Assembly (NCBI GenBank): GCA_021827705.1
Contig: JAKAUQ010000033.1
Coordinates: 1 to 51,123 of the forward strand
DNA from: Actinomycetes bacterium
GTDB taxonomy: Bacteria; Actinomycetota; Acidimicrobiia; Acidimicrobiales; RAAP-2
DNA length: 51,123 nt
Direction: 5' to 3'
Position 1 is the first letter of the stretch; each line of letters begins with the position of its first letter. The notes beneath the pieces are model-generated. The model searched no databases. It saw nothing but the letters and a program-made list of their open reading frames with translations, and was not told where the DNA came from. The translations under genes were made by a program, and so were the position numbers. Shown here in pieces: positions 1-8,615 of the stretch.

Positions 1-563
1 AGGCCGTAGCCCGAGGGGCCACCGACCTTGGTCGCCCCGGCAACGGGGCCGTGGACCGAACCGGCGCAGGGCTGCCAGATCGGCTGGCTCTTCGTCGGTG
101 TCGTGGACGCCTCGGCGTTGCCGTACAGCTCCACTTCGCCCAGTGCGGTAAGAACCTCGCCGAAGGGACTGAAGTTGGGGCCCCGACCACCCCACACCAG
201 GGTGTCACTGACGAAGGTGACCCGTCCGTTCCTCGCTCCAGCAAAGGCCGTGTCGTCGACTCCGTAGAAGCCGGCGTGGGGCCACGAGTTGGAGTAGACG
301 CTCCAGCGGCCCTTGCCGAACAACTTCAACTGGTCAAAGGGTGCGGATGCGTCGTACGTGTACCTCACGCCGTCGGCGGCCCGGGTCGCTGCCACGACCT
401 GGCGATAGTAGGCGATCACGGCCGGGTTGCCAGTGGGGGACGCCGCGTGGGCAACCAGATGCTCGGTCGCGCTGCTGGAGCGCTCGCCGGTGGCACCGGC
501 CAAGGAGGTGACCCCCACACTCGACAGCACGATCAGGCCTGCCATCAGCCGCGACATCTTCAT
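1..563 (-). CDS. Secreted protein of unknown function, N-terminal part
   Basis: The reading frame starts at an ATG at 563 and stays open to the left window edge, giving 187 residues of a longer protein. The N-terminus (MKMSRLMAGLIVLSSVGVTS...) is a typical Sec signal peptide with a likely cleavage after LAGA. The mature part has a Ser/Ala-rich linker followed by a Trp/Tyr/Gly-rich region (for example WPHAGFYGVDD and LVWGGRGPNFSPFGE) suggestive of an extracellular beta-rich fold. I do not recognise the family. A TATAGT hexamer on the same strand about 35 bases upstream and a GGGGGG stretch before the ATG are possible -10 and ribosome-binding signals. The C-terminus is outside the window. Confidence 0.75.
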   Translation of the reverse strand, partial: MKMSRLMAGLIVLSSVGVTSLAGATGERSSSATEHLVAHAASPTGNPAVIAYYRQVVAATRAADGVRYTYDASAPFDQLKLFGKGRWSVYSNSWPHAGFYGVDDTAFAGARNGRVTFVSDTLVWGGRGPNFSPFGEVLTALGEVELYGNAEASTTPTKSQPIWQPCAGSVHGPVAGATKVGGPSGYG

Positions 564-760
564 CACCGACCCCCCACATTGACCCGTCGACCGGTCACTA
601 TAGGGGACCAGGACTGGACCGTCGCGGCACCCTCGCGTTCGGGTCGGCCCCAATCCCCTGACGTCGAGAGTGGCCCCAGGAGTCGCTTCGGGGAGACGCC
701 CTTCGGGCGCGGGGCTCCGCGCAGGAGGTCAGGAGGATTGGGACAGACCCCGCAGGCGGT

Positions 761-781
761 AGGGGAGCATTGGGCTCCCCT
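761..781. other. Perfect 8-bp inverted repeat, hairpin
   Basis: AGGGGAGC at 761-768 and GCTCCCCT at 774-781 are separated by five bases. The hairpin lies in the gene-free stretch upstream of the secreted protein. No T-run follows on either strand, so it is not a classical terminator. The rest of 564-970 shows no convincing gene. Confidence 0.5.
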
Positions 782-897
782 GCTGGCGACAGAGCGCGTA
801 CGGCCGGCACACGGCGACAGCGCCCTCGACCTGGGTGAGCGGTGGGCGTGGTTCACCCGTTAACCAGGTGCGTCTCTGTCCGCACGTATGTTCGAAT

Positions 898-934
898 GGT
901 TGGGGGATCCTTATCCAAATCCCCCCTGGTGGGG
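898..934. repeat. 37-base direct repeat, left copy (att-like, degenerate tRNA 3' end)
   Basis: This copy matches 3430-3466 at 30 of 37 positions. It keeps the GGTTGGGGGATC start, a 7-bp GGGGGAT/ATCCCCC hairpin with a 10-base loop, and TGGTGGGG. In the right copy, TGGTGGGG is the complement of the encoded CCA end and acceptor arm of tRNA-Ile. The pair brackets the accessory patch with the AAA ATPase, as attL/attR would, but the match is imperfect and no integrase is present. Confidence 0.5.
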
Positions 935-1064
935 GACTTCGGTAAAGAGTTAACTACCTGATCGTGACGGTCGAGTGACGTCGGAGAAAAGGTCGACCTC
1001 ACCAGAAGGATCAGATTCGGTCACCACTCAGAGCCGTTTCCATCACCAGATGCGGGCCGCGATG

Positions 1065-1145
<81 letters not shown>

Positions 1146-1323
1146 GTCGTTCCTGGGATCGCCGTCGTTCTCTTTAGCTTCGTCGTCTTCGAGATGGTGC
1201 TCAAGGCATTCTCACATGGCGGGTTAGCGGGACGAGAAGTTGGCTTTCCAGGACTTCGCCACCAGTCAGTTCATCCGAGATTCACGTTTGGAGGCGTTCA
1301 AAAGGCGTGTCTCGCGAGTTAGT

Positions 1324-2793
1324 TCAGGCGAGCAACAGAGCTACGAGTGGCGCAGGTATCGCCCAGGCGGGATTCTTGAGGTCAAGGATTGACTTCGTTG
1401 CCAAGATGCCTGCGCGATACTTCTTCTCCACCACCTGTGCCTCGGCGCGCCAGCCGGTGTCGACCCACTTGCCCTCAATCGGAATGCTCAAGCGCGTTCC
1501 GGCAGCTGAGGGAAAGGCCACAGGACCGAAGTCGACTTCCTTCCCTGAGTCTGTACGCACGTAGCCGATGGTGTCACCCGCCAGCCAGCGGCCCCCGTCG
1601 TGAGTCTCGACTGCGGCAGCCAGCGCCACACCGAGGGCCGCCTCCGTAAGGGTTGTCATCTCAGGGGGCTGCAACCCTGCGCGCAGACGACTTGGAAGCC
1701 AAGCAAGCAGAGGATCGGTCAGGTAGAACTTGGATTGAGCGCCGTCGACGGGACGTCCACCGTCTCCGTGCTGCCGGACCCAGAGTCCGCCAAAGCTCGC
1801 GACCAGGCGATTGAGAAGGGACGTCATCGCCGTTCGCGAGCTCGTTAGGACTTCGGCCATTGCCCGAACACTCAATGGGCTTGTCATTTTGCGCATCACT
1901 TCCTCGAGAAGAAGCGGTAGTGACTGTGGTGTTGAGTCAGGGTCGACGTCGGTCCTCAGCCAAGCGAGCAGATCCGTTAGGAAGGCATCCGAAACGTCTC
2001 CAGCGCGCTGGTATTCGCCAACCGCTCGAGGGAAGCCGCCGCAGGTGAGGTACGCCTGCCATGCGAGGTCATAGGAATCGACATCGAATGCCAAGGCATT
2101 CAGTGCATCGGCGACTGCTGGCGACTGTAGATCCGCTGGATGGACCACATCGGGCAGCACAAGAGTCGGCCGGGTCGCCTGAAGGAAGTTCCGGAAGGTC
2201 ATCGGCAACAGGATGCGAACTCGGCGGTGGGTGTTCGCGCCCGCGCGCCCGACGAGGAGGTTTCCCTCCACGTCTTCCCCTGGTCGCCAGCGACTCCCGG
2301 TAATCACTACGGTGTCGTCTCCGAAGAGCGTGCCGTCTCGCGCTGCCTTGAGCGTCGTGCTCCAGCCAGCAATATCGCTTACCTCGTCGAGCAGCCAGAC
2401 TCGGCGCTGTGGCGCCGGCGTGTCAACTACACGAGTGAGGTCTCGACCCAGGGTGAGGGCTCGACGGAGATCTCGGTTGGCGAAGCCGTCACAGGGAAGG
2501 TAGATCACCTGTCGAGGTTCGACGTCTGCTCGTGAGCAGAGATGTTCGGCCAACTCAAGCACGGTGATGCTCTTGCCCACTCGTCTTGGGCCAGTAAGGA
2601 GAACGAGTGAATCGGCAAGAGGCCGGTTGGCAAGGTCGGCCAGAATTGTCGATCGGTATCCGAGGTCGTACGTCGCTCGATCGAGTAGCAGTCGGTTGTC
2701 GCGTGTCCATGCAGTCGGGTTGTTTCCCGCAGCTGCAGCCCGCCACCAAGGGTTGCTTTCGGTGAGTAGTCGGCGCAGTTCGTCGTCTCGCAT
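1324..2793 (-). CDS. AAA-family ATPase with DUF4143-type C-terminus
   Basis: This 489-residue protein has Walker A GPRRVGKS at 68-75, Walker B WLLDEV at about 133-138 and a sensor-like ITGSRW near 165. These fit the AAA_14/DUF4143 class of stand-alone STAND-like ATPases. The C-terminal third carries a GKEVDFG...IPIEGKW pattern, which recalls the PD-(D/E)xK-like end of DUF4143 proteins. The cellular role of this family is unsettled; toxin-like or defence roles are often proposed. The ATG at 2793 is chosen because a TATACT -10 hexamer ends six bases before it, implying a leaderless mRNA. Three phased repeats lie directly upstream. Base composition is visibly less GC-rich than the neighbours, suggesting transfer. 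Confidence 0.85.
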   Translation of the reverse strand: MRDDELRRLLTESNPWWRAAAAGNNPTAWTRDNRLLLDRATYDLGYRSTILADLANRPLADSLVLLTGPRRVGKSITVLELAEHLCSRADVEPRQVIYLPCDGFANRDLRRALTLGRDLTRVVDTPAPQRRVWLLDEVSDIAGWSTTLKAARDGTLFGDDTVVITGSRWRPGEDVEGNLLVGRAGANTHRRVRILLPMTFRNFLQATRPTLVLPDVVHPADLQSPAVADALNALAFDVDSYDLAWQAYLTCGGFPRAVGEYQRAGDVSDAFLTDLLAWLRTDVDPDSTPQSLPLLLEEVMRKMTSPLSVRAMAEVLTSSRTAMTSLLNRLVASFGGLWVRQHGDGGRPVDGAQSKFYLTDPLLAWLPSRLRAGLQPPEMTTLTEAALGVALAAAVETHDGGRWLAGDTIGYVRTDSGKEVDFGPVAFPSAAGTRLSIPIEGKWVDTGWRAEAQVVEKKYRAGILATKSILDLKNPAWAIPAPLVALLLA

Positions 2794-2799
2794 TGTAGA

Positions 2800-2805
2800 A
2801 GTATA
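2800..2805 (-). promoter_or_regulatory. -10 box of the AAA ATPase gene, leaderless
   Basis: TATACT on the minus strand lies six bases before the ATG at 2793. No clear -35 is seen. The first operator repeat overlaps this box. Confidence 0.6.
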
Positions 2806-2885
2806 CCAAACTGGGGGGGTTATTGCCTCACAAGAGAGCCAAACTAGGGGGGTATGTGGCTTTGACGAGAGCCAAACTAGGGGGG
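2801..2885 (-). promoter_or_regulatory. Three direct operator-like repeats at exact 33-base spacing
   Basis: Copies of a 19-base unit begin at 2801, 2834 and 2867. The two distal copies read GAGAGCCAAACTAGGGGGG on the plus strand, and the proximal copy is GTATACCAAACTGGGGGGG. Equal 33-base spacing is about three helical turns, so all copies face the same side of the DNA. The proximal copy covers the -10 box, which suggests cooperative repression of the ATPase gene. From 2890 to 3430 I see no gene, only a short CATCTGGCGGA doublet near 2940-2960. Confidence 0.75.
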
Positions 2886-3429
2886 TCAGTAGTATGTCGG
2901 GGGTATAGAAGCTTGCCCGACGGTCGGTGGGCGCATCTGGCGGATAGCCTCATCTGGCGGACAAGCGTCACCGCTCGCAGGCAGCGACGCCGCTGCACTT
3001 CCCAGAGGTGTCACCACCTGACGAGTTGACAGAGCCCTAAACCTTGCGGCAACCACTCGGAGCGGGTCAGGACGGAAGGACCGAAGTCATCCCCTTGACG
3101 AAATCATGGTGCAGAGCGACCTGACCCCCATCATGCTCTGAATGAAGGACGGAAGCCTTCGTGGCACGGCGGTTCAACGGCGGTCGGTAACTTAGAGACC
3201 TCTAGATCTGGGACACGGGCAACCCCAATGGGGTCTTACCCTGGGAGTCGGATACCGGTGGGGAGGCAGCCTCCTGGGGCGTTCGGTCCAAGTAGACCGC
3301 GCTGAAGTGATCGTCATCGGAAACTGGCCGCTGATTGCGATCGCGGGTTTCCACTTGGCAGCCCGATCTCGACGATCCTGGTTCTGCACTTCGACCAGGA
3401 GATTCGATTACCGTGACGTTTTCCGTAAC

Positions 3430-3466
3430 GGTTGGGGGATCTTCTCCGTAATCCCCCGTGGTGGGG
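3430..3466. repeat. 37-base direct repeat, right copy, at the tRNA-Ile 3' end
   Basis: This is the partner of 898-934. It includes the CCA and outer acceptor bases of tRNA-Ile and the hairpin GGGGGAT (3434-3440)/ATCCCCC (3451-3457) just downstream of the tRNA. tRNA 3' ends are common integration sites. Confidence 0.5.
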
Positions 3467-3535
3467 CTAGTAAGAATCGAACTTACGACCTCGTCATTAT
3501 CAGTGACGCGCTCTAACCGACTGAGCTATAGCCCC
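3459..3535 (-). tRNA. tRNA-Ile (GAT)
   Basis: A full cloverleaf is read on the minus strand: acceptor GGGGCTA/TAGCCCC, anticodon arm CGTCA-CTGATAA-TGACG with anticodon GAT, and T loop TTCGATT. The discriminator is A and CCA is encoded (3461-3459). A 7-bp hairpin follows immediately and may act in 3' processing or termination. Confidence 0.95.
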
Positions 3536-3784
3536 GGGGCATTCCAATCTACACCAGGAGACTGACCGAGTCGCCGGTCGTGGGGAGCATCGAGGCTGGG
3601 CCGCAGCCGGGGGGCGGTCGCCCGCGCCACCGGTGCGTCCTGCTGGCAAGGCGCTGGCGCGCGGTCGGGCGTCACGAGGTGCACGATCCCCCTCGTGCTG
3701 CGCTAGCCCTCCAAATGTGCTAGGACTGACTAACGATTCACATCTCATTATTGAGACGCTGGTCGTACTAACTAGGGAGGGAGC

Positions 3785-5059
3785 ATGAGAGTGCTTGGAA
3801 AAAAGAGGCGTGCGAGGTCGTACCTCACCGCTCTGACGGTTGCCGCGTTGGCCGCCACCGCGGGGACCGCCGCGACGGTGTCGGCGGGCGCGAGCTCCGG
3901 CGGCACGGTGACCGTCGGGGAGTCGACGACGCTGAGCGGCTCGATTGCCGAGCTTGGCCAGACGGGCCTGCAGGGTGTGCAGTTCGCCATCAACGCGATC
4001 AATGCTCACGGCGGGCTGCTGGGTAAGCACATCAACGTGGTCAGCGCCGATGACGCCGCCACGCCGGCGACGGGAGCGTCGAATGCGCGTAACTTCATTT
4101 TGAACGATCACGCCGTGGCGATGTTCGGCCCCATCGTGAGTTCGGTGGCATCCGCGGAGGAGCCGGTCGTCACTCAGTACAAGGTGCCCATCTTCTTCTA
4201 CATCTCCAACGACATCGCCCTGCTCACCAAGGACTACACGCCCTACGCGTTCCAGGTCGTGCCCAACACGGTCATGGAGCCCCGCGCAGCTGCGGACTAC
4301 CTGGCGCACATGGTCGGCAAGAAGAAGATCACCATCGGGACCTTCGCGCCGAACTACAGCTTCGGCACGAGTACGGTGGCCGGCTTCATCCAGGCCCTCA
4401 AGGACCTGCACGTGAACTACAAGCTGGTGAACCAGCAGTTCCCGCCGCTCGAGGCGACCAACATCGCCCCGTACCTGTCAGCCCTGGTCGCAGCGCACCC
4501 CGAGTACGTGTTCAACGCGCAGTTCGGTGGTGACCTGGTGACGTTCTCGAAGCAGGCTGCTCAGTACGGCTTCTTCAAGCACACCAAGGTCATCGCGATG
4601 TACTCGCGCTACCCGCTGCAGTCCCTCGGCGCGGGCGCACCGGCCGGCGCGATCGGCTTCGACCGCGCGCCCTTCTGGGCTCTGGGCAAGACGGGCATGA
4701 ACGGCACCGGCATGGCGGCGTTCATCAACTCGTTCAAGGCCAAGTACCACCAGTACCCGTCGGCGTGGGCCATCATGGGCTACAGCGCCGTCCAGACCTG
4801 GGCCTACGGCGTCAAGAAGGCCGGCACCTTCGACGGCACCAAGGTCTCCGCAGCGCTGTCGGGCGCCAACGTGCCCACCATTCGTGGCACGCTGAACCTG
4901 CGGGCCTGCGACCACCAGGCCAACGTCCCCGAGTACGTGGGCACGGTGTCGGCCAAGCCGAGCGCCCAGTACCACCTGCGCCTGTGGGACAGCGTGTTCG
5001 TGGCTCAGGCCAAGGACATCATGCTGACCTGTGCCCAGAGCAAGGCCTTGCGCGGCTAG
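3785..5059 (+). CDS. livJ: Branched-chain amino-acid-type ABC transporter, substrate-binding protein
   Basis: This 424-residue protein begins with basic residues and a hydrophobic Sec signal peptide (about 1-35). It has no lipobox cysteine, so it may be released or held without a lipid anchor. The mature part is a type I periplasmic-binding fold (Peripla_BP_6 class), with motifs such as GESTTLSGSIAELGQ near the N-terminus and AMFGPIVSSVASAEE further on. The start is supported by an AGGGAGGG ribosome-binding site just before the ATG. It heads a five-gene Liv operon. The ligand cannot be read from sequence; amino acids, amides and aromatic acids are all known for the family. Upstream, 3541-3784 holds only a probable promoter region. 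Confidence 0.92.
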   Translation: MRVLGKKRRARSYLTALTVAALAATAGTAATVSAGASSGGTVTVGESTTLSGSIAELGQTGLQGVQFAINAINAHGGLLGKHINVVSADDAATPATGASNARNFILNDHAVAMFGPIVSSVASAEEPVVTQYKVPIFFYISNDIALLTKDYTPYAFQVVPNTVMEPRAAADYLAHMVGKKKITIGTFAPNYSFGTSTVAGFIQALKDLHVNYKLVNQQFPPLEATNIAPYLSALVAAHPEYVFNAQFGGDLVTFSKQAAQYGFFKHTKVIAMYSRYPLQSLGAGAPAGAIGFDRAPFWALGKTGMNGTGMAAFINSFKAKYHQYPSAWAIMGYSAVQTWAYGVKKAGTFDGTKVSAALSGANVPTIRGTLNLRACDHQANVPEYVGTVSAKPSAQYHLRLWDSVFVAQAKDIMLTCAQSKALRG

Positions 5060-5093
5060 CTGCGCAGTAACGCTCGGGGGCGACTCCGAGAAC

Positions 5094-5136
5094 GGCCCCC
5101 CGGCGCCGCGGGACATCCCGTGGCGCCGGGGGGGCC
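5094..5136 (+). terminator. Long GC hairpin between the binding protein and permease genes
   Basis: An almost perfect stem of about 19 bp (left arm 5094-5112, right arm 5117-5136) closes on an ACAT loop, with one bulged G and one G-T pair. No T-run follows. Its place between an abundant binding-protein gene and the permease genes suggests partial termination or 3' end stabilisation that keeps the binding protein in excess. Confidence 0.7.
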
Positions 5137-5168
5137 CGATAGTGCAGGCTGGTCTATGGAGAAGATGA

Positions 5169-6038
5169 GTGGCGCGATTCCTTACTGAGACCATCGGCAC
5201 GCTGAGCGACGCGGGCTCGCTGTTCGTCGTCGCGGCCGGACTCACCCTGGTCTTTGGGGCCATGCGGGTCATCAACCTGGCGCACGGCACCTTCTACATG
5301 TACGGGGCCTTCGTCGTCACCACGGTGGCCGGGACCGCCAGCGGGCTGCGCTTCTGGGTGGCCGTCGTCGTCGCGGCGCTGGTGGTGGCCGTCCTCGGCG
5401 CCATCGTCCAGCTAGGCGTGGTCCGCTTCGTCGTGGGCAAGGAGCCCTTGACGCAACTGGTTGCCACCTTCGCCGTCTTGTACATCCTGGCCGACGTGGC
5501 CCTACATCTGTGGGGCAGCGGGGCGCGCAGCGTGTCGGCGCCGCTCGGCGTCTCGGGCACCTTCACCCTGGCCGGCGCGTACCTGCCCGTCTACGACCTC
5601 GTCATCATCGGGACGGCGGTCCTGGTGGGGCTGGTCCTGTGGCTGCTGCTCAGCCACACGTCGCTGGGCTGGATGATCCGGGCCGCGGTCGATGATCCCG
5701 AGCTGCTCCAGTCCGGCGGCGTCAACCTGCGCCGTCTGCACCTCGCGGTGTTCGCCACCGGTGCCCTCCTCGCGGCCCTCGCCGGTGCCATCGTGACGCC
5801 GCAGATCTCCGTGGCGCCCGGGATGGACCAGTCGATCATCGTGTCGTCTTTGCTGGTGGTCGTCATCGGCGGTCTCGGCTCCGTCGTGGGCACCGCGTTC
5901 GCGGCGCTGATCATCGGGATCGCTGATACCGTGGGCACCCTGGTCGACCCGACGTGGGCATCCACCTTCATGTACTTCGCCGTCATCCTCGTCCTCGTCG
6001 TTCGGCCCTGGGGGCTGTTCGGCACGCCGGAGCGCTGA
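5169..6038 (+). CDS. livH: Branched-chain amino-acid-type ABC transporter permease, LivH family
   Basis: This 289-residue inner-membrane protein has about eight hydrophobic helices. It shows the LivH hallmarks: an early VFGAMRVINLAHGTFYMYGA segment and, near the C-terminus, a GGLGSVVGTAFAALIIG segment. It pairs with LivM to form the translocation channel. The start is a GTG at 5169 preceded by GGAGAAG at 5158-5164. It follows the hairpin at 5094-5136 and lies three bases before livM. Confidence 0.92.
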   Translation: MARFLTETIGTLSDAGSLFVVAAGLTLVFGAMRVINLAHGTFYMYGAFVVTTVAGTASGLRFWVAVVVAALVVAVLGAIVQLGVVRFVVGKEPLTQLVATFAVLYILADVALHLWGSGARSVSAPLGVSGTFTLAGAYLPVYDLVIIGTAVLVGLVLWLLLSHTSLGWMIRAAVDDPELLQSGGVNLRRLHLAVFATGALLAALAGAIVTPQISVAPGMDQSIIVSSLLVVVIGGLGSVVGTAFAALIIGIADTVGTLVDPTWASTFMYFAVILVLVVRPWGLFGTPER

Positions 6039-6041
6039 GCC

Positions 6042-7106
6042 GTGGCCCGCACCGCCCCCAACGACGCCGCCGTGGCCGCGGTCCTCGGCGTCCCGGCGTC
6101 CGCGGCCACGGGATCGCTCGCGTCCCGGGTTGGCCGGGCCGCGGCCCTGGTGGCCTTCGTGGCCCTCGTCGTGGTGCTCGGCCTGACTCTCGCCCCGGCC
6201 AACGCCCTCGAGCTCCAGTACGCGGTCAGCCTGACGCTGTTCGCGGTGGCCACCAACCTGATCCTGGGATTCGGGGGCCTGGTCTCGTTCGGGCAGGGCA
6301 TCTTCTACGGCGTGGGGGCCTACACCGTGGCCCTGGGCTGGATGCACCAGAGCCTCAACTTCACCGAGGCGATGGTGCTGGCACCCTTCTTCGGGGCAGT
6401 CGCGGCGATCCCCCTCGGCATGCTCGCCCTGCGCACGCGCCGCCTCTACTTCTCGCTGCTGACGCTGACGATGTCGCAGCTGGCCTACGTGATCGCGGAG
6501 AACCAGACCAACCTGACCGGGGGGACCAACGGCGTCTTCGGCGCGATGGTACCCACGTGGCTGCTCGATCCCCACACCAGCTTCCTGTTCACCGCGGCCA
6601 TCGTGGCCGTCGCGATCGCGATCCTCTGGAAGGTCGTCCACTCCCCCTTCGGTCTGGTGCTGCGCGCCATCCGCGACAATCGCGAGCGCGTGGAGGCTCT
6701 CGGGGTCAACGTCTACGCCCACGAGCTGGCGGCCTTCGTCATCTCGGCGTTCTTCTGCTCGCTCGCCGGCTCCCTGTTCGTCGTCTACAGCCAGTCGTCG
6801 TACCCCGAGATCCTCAACTGGACGGCCTCGGGCGTGCCGGTCTTCATGGCCGTCATCGGGGGGATGTACAGCTTCTTCGGACCGGTGGTGGGGGCCTTCG
6901 TCTACGAGTTCGCCAGCCACTACCTGATCGAGTACACGCAGGACTGGCAGCTGGTGATCGGCGCCGTCCTACTGGCCATCGTGCTGCTGCGCCCGGACGG
7001 CCTGGCGGGCAGTCTGGGCTCGCTGCGCGCGTGGCTGCGCCGCCGCCGGCCCGTCGAGCAAGCCACGGTCGCGGCGGCCCCGGAGAACGCGGAGGGGACG
7101 CCGTGA
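6042..7106 (+). CDS. livM: Branched-chain amino-acid-type ABC transporter permease, LivM family
   Basis: This 354-residue protein is the second channel subunit. Typical LivM motifs are NLILGFGGLVSFGQGIFYGV in the first third, the cytoplasmic RAIRDNRERVEALGVNV loop that contacts the ATPase, and GGMYSFFGPVVGAF near the end. The N-terminal 40 residues are Ala-rich and poorly conserved, so the exact GTG start at 6042 is less certain. The stop overlaps the livG start in a GTGA. Confidence 0.92.
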   Translation: MARTAPNDAAVAAVLGVPASAATGSLASRVGRAAALVAFVALVVVLGLTLAPANALELQYAVSLTLFAVATNLILGFGGLVSFGQGIFYGVGAYTVALGWMHQSLNFTEAMVLAPFFGAVAAIPLGMLALRTRRLYFSLLTLTMSQLAYVIAENQTNLTGGTNGVFGAMVPTWLLDPHTSFLFTAAIVAVAIAILWKVVHSPFGLVLRAIRDNRERVEALGVNVYAHELAAFVISAFFCSLAGSLFVVYSQSSYPEILNWTASGVPVFMAVIGGMYSFFGPVVGAFVYEFASHYLIEYTQDWQLVIGAVLLAIVLLRPDGLAGSLGSLRAWLRRRRPVEQATVAAAPENAEGTP

Positions 7107-7873
7107 GCGACACCGTCTTGTCCGTGCAAGGCCTGGTGCGCGACTTCGGCGGGTTCCGGGCCGTGAACCACGTCGACCTGGCGGTCGAGCGAGGGACCAT
7201 CCACGCCGTCATCGGCCCCAACGGCGCCGGCAAGAGCACGCTGTTCAAGCTGATCACCGGCTCCCTGCGGCCCACGGAGGGTCGTATCGTGCTCGACGGG
7301 CACTCCGTGGGCGGCCGTCGTCCCCACGTGATCGCGACGCGGGGGCTCGTGCAGGTCTTCCAGCTCTCGAGCGTCTGTGCCCGCCTGACCGTCGCCGAGT
7401 CGGTGGCCCTGGGGATCATCGCCCACCGCCATCGGACCCTCGACGTGGTCACCGGCTACCAGCGACGCGCTCGCGCCCAGGCGGAGACCATCTTGGAGCA
7501 GGTGGGGCTGGGTGGTCAGGCCGCGACCATCGCGGGCACTCTCTCCCACGGCGACCAGCGGGCCCTGGAGATCGCCATGGCGCTGGCCATCTCGCCCCGG
7601 GTCCTCCTGCTCGACGAGCCCACGGCGGGGATGTCGCCGGCCGAGACCGCGGTCATCGCCCAGCTGATCGTGTCCGAGGCGCGCACTCGCGGCATCACGG
7701 TCCTGCTCTCCGAGCACGACATGGACGTCGTGTTCGGGATCTCGGATCGCGTCACCGTTCTGCACCAGGGACAGGTCGTCACGGAGGGGACGCCCGACGC
7801 GGTTCGCGTGCACCCAGAGGTGATGGCCATCTACCTGGGCCACGCGGCCGGGCGCTCCGAGGAGTTGGCATGA
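7103..7873 (+). CDS. livG: ABC transporter ATPase, LivG family
   Basis: This 256-residue ATPase has Walker A GPNGAGKS at 38-45, the signature LSHGDQR in place of LSGGQ (a common variant in LivG), and Walker B LLLDEPTAGM. The GTG start overlaps the livM stop by four bases and has GGAGGGG about seven bases upstream. It drives transport together with LivF as a heterodimer. Its stop overlaps the livF start. Confidence 0.94.
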   Translation: MSDTVLSVQGLVRDFGGFRAVNHVDLAVERGTIHAVIGPNGAGKSTLFKLITGSLRPTEGRIVLDGHSVGGRRPHVIATRGLVQVFQLSSVCARLTVAESVALGIIAHRHRTLDVVTGYQRRARAQAETILEQVGLGGQAATIAGTLSHGDQRALEIAMALAISPRVLLLDEPTAGMSPAETAVIAQLIVSEARTRGITVLLSEHDMDVVFGISDRVTVLHQGQVVTEGTPDAVRVHPEVMAIYLGHAAGRSEELA

Positions 7874-8610
7874 GGCTCGAGGTCCGCGATGTCCACAGCT
7901 ACTACGGAGCGAGCCACATCCTCCAGGGGGTCTCCCTCACCGTCGAGCCCGGTGAGGTGGTGGCGCTCCTGGGTCGCAACGGCGCGGGCAAGACCACGCT
8001 GATGCGCAGCATCGTCGGGCTGGTGCGGCCCCGTGCGGGATCCGTGCAGATCGACGGGGTCGAACTGACCGGCGCGCCGACGTACCGGGCGGCGCGGGCC
8101 GGCCTGGCGTTCCTGCCCAGCGGGCGGCGCGTCTTCTCCAGCCTGAGCGTGGCCGAGAACCTCGAGGTGGCCCGGCGCTCGTGTCCACGGCGCACCGGCT
8201 CGTGGAACGCCGAGCGCATCTACGGGCTCTTCCCCAAGCTCGAGCAGCTGAGCCGGCGCACGGCGGGCTACCTGTCGGGGGGCGAGCAGCAGATGCTCAA
8301 GATCGGCCGCGCCTTGATCACCAACCCGGAGATGCTGCTGCTCGACGAGCCGACCGAGGGCCTGGCCCCGGCGGTGGTCGACGAGCTGGGCGAGTGGGTC
8401 GAGATGCTCTCACGCGAGAGCCTGAGCATCCTGCTGGCCGAGCAGAGCGCCACCTTCGCGCGGGCGCACTCGACGCGCGGCTACCTGCTCGAGAAGGGCC
8501 GCATCCGCTTCGAGGGCTCGATGGAGCGCATCTGGGACTCGCCCGAGCTGCGCAGCGCGCTCGGCATCGCGGCACGCACGGCGCCCGAGGCGGGCCCCGC
8601 CGCGAGCTGA
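7870..8610 (+). CDS. livF: ABC transporter ATPase, LivF family
   Basis: This 246-residue ATPase has Walker A GRNGAGKT at 35-42, signature LSGGEQQM and Walker B LLLDEPTEGLAP. The ATG overlaps the livG stop (ATGA). It is the last gene of the operon and ends five bases from the convergent thioesterase gene. The full set J-H-M-G-F is present with no inserted enzyme gene. Confidence 0.94.
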   Translation: MRLEVRDVHSYYGASHILQGVSLTVEPGEVVALLGRNGAGKTTLMRSIVGLVRPRAGSVQIDGVELTGAPTYRAARAGLAFLPSGRRVFSSLSVAENLEVARRSCPRRTGSWNAERIYGLFPKLEQLSRRTAGYLSGGEQQMLKIGRALITNPEMLLLDEPTEGLAPAVVDELGEWVEMLSRESLSILLAEQSATFARAHSTRGYLLEKGRIRFEGSMERIWDSPELRSALGIAARTAPEAGPAAS

Positions 8611-8615
8611 GGGGC

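Noticed and set aside
2801-2885. CRISPR array
   Set aside because: Only three 19-base units with 14-base gaps, G-runs at the ends, and no cas genes; it fits operators better.
3192-3389. 65-residue minus-strand frame in the spacer before tRNA-Ile
   Set aside because: Basic, low-complexity, with no homology or ribosome-binding site.
5954-7873. 639-residue frame ending in livG
   Set aside because: The first 383 residues are an out-of-frame shadow of livM; the true start is GTG 7103.
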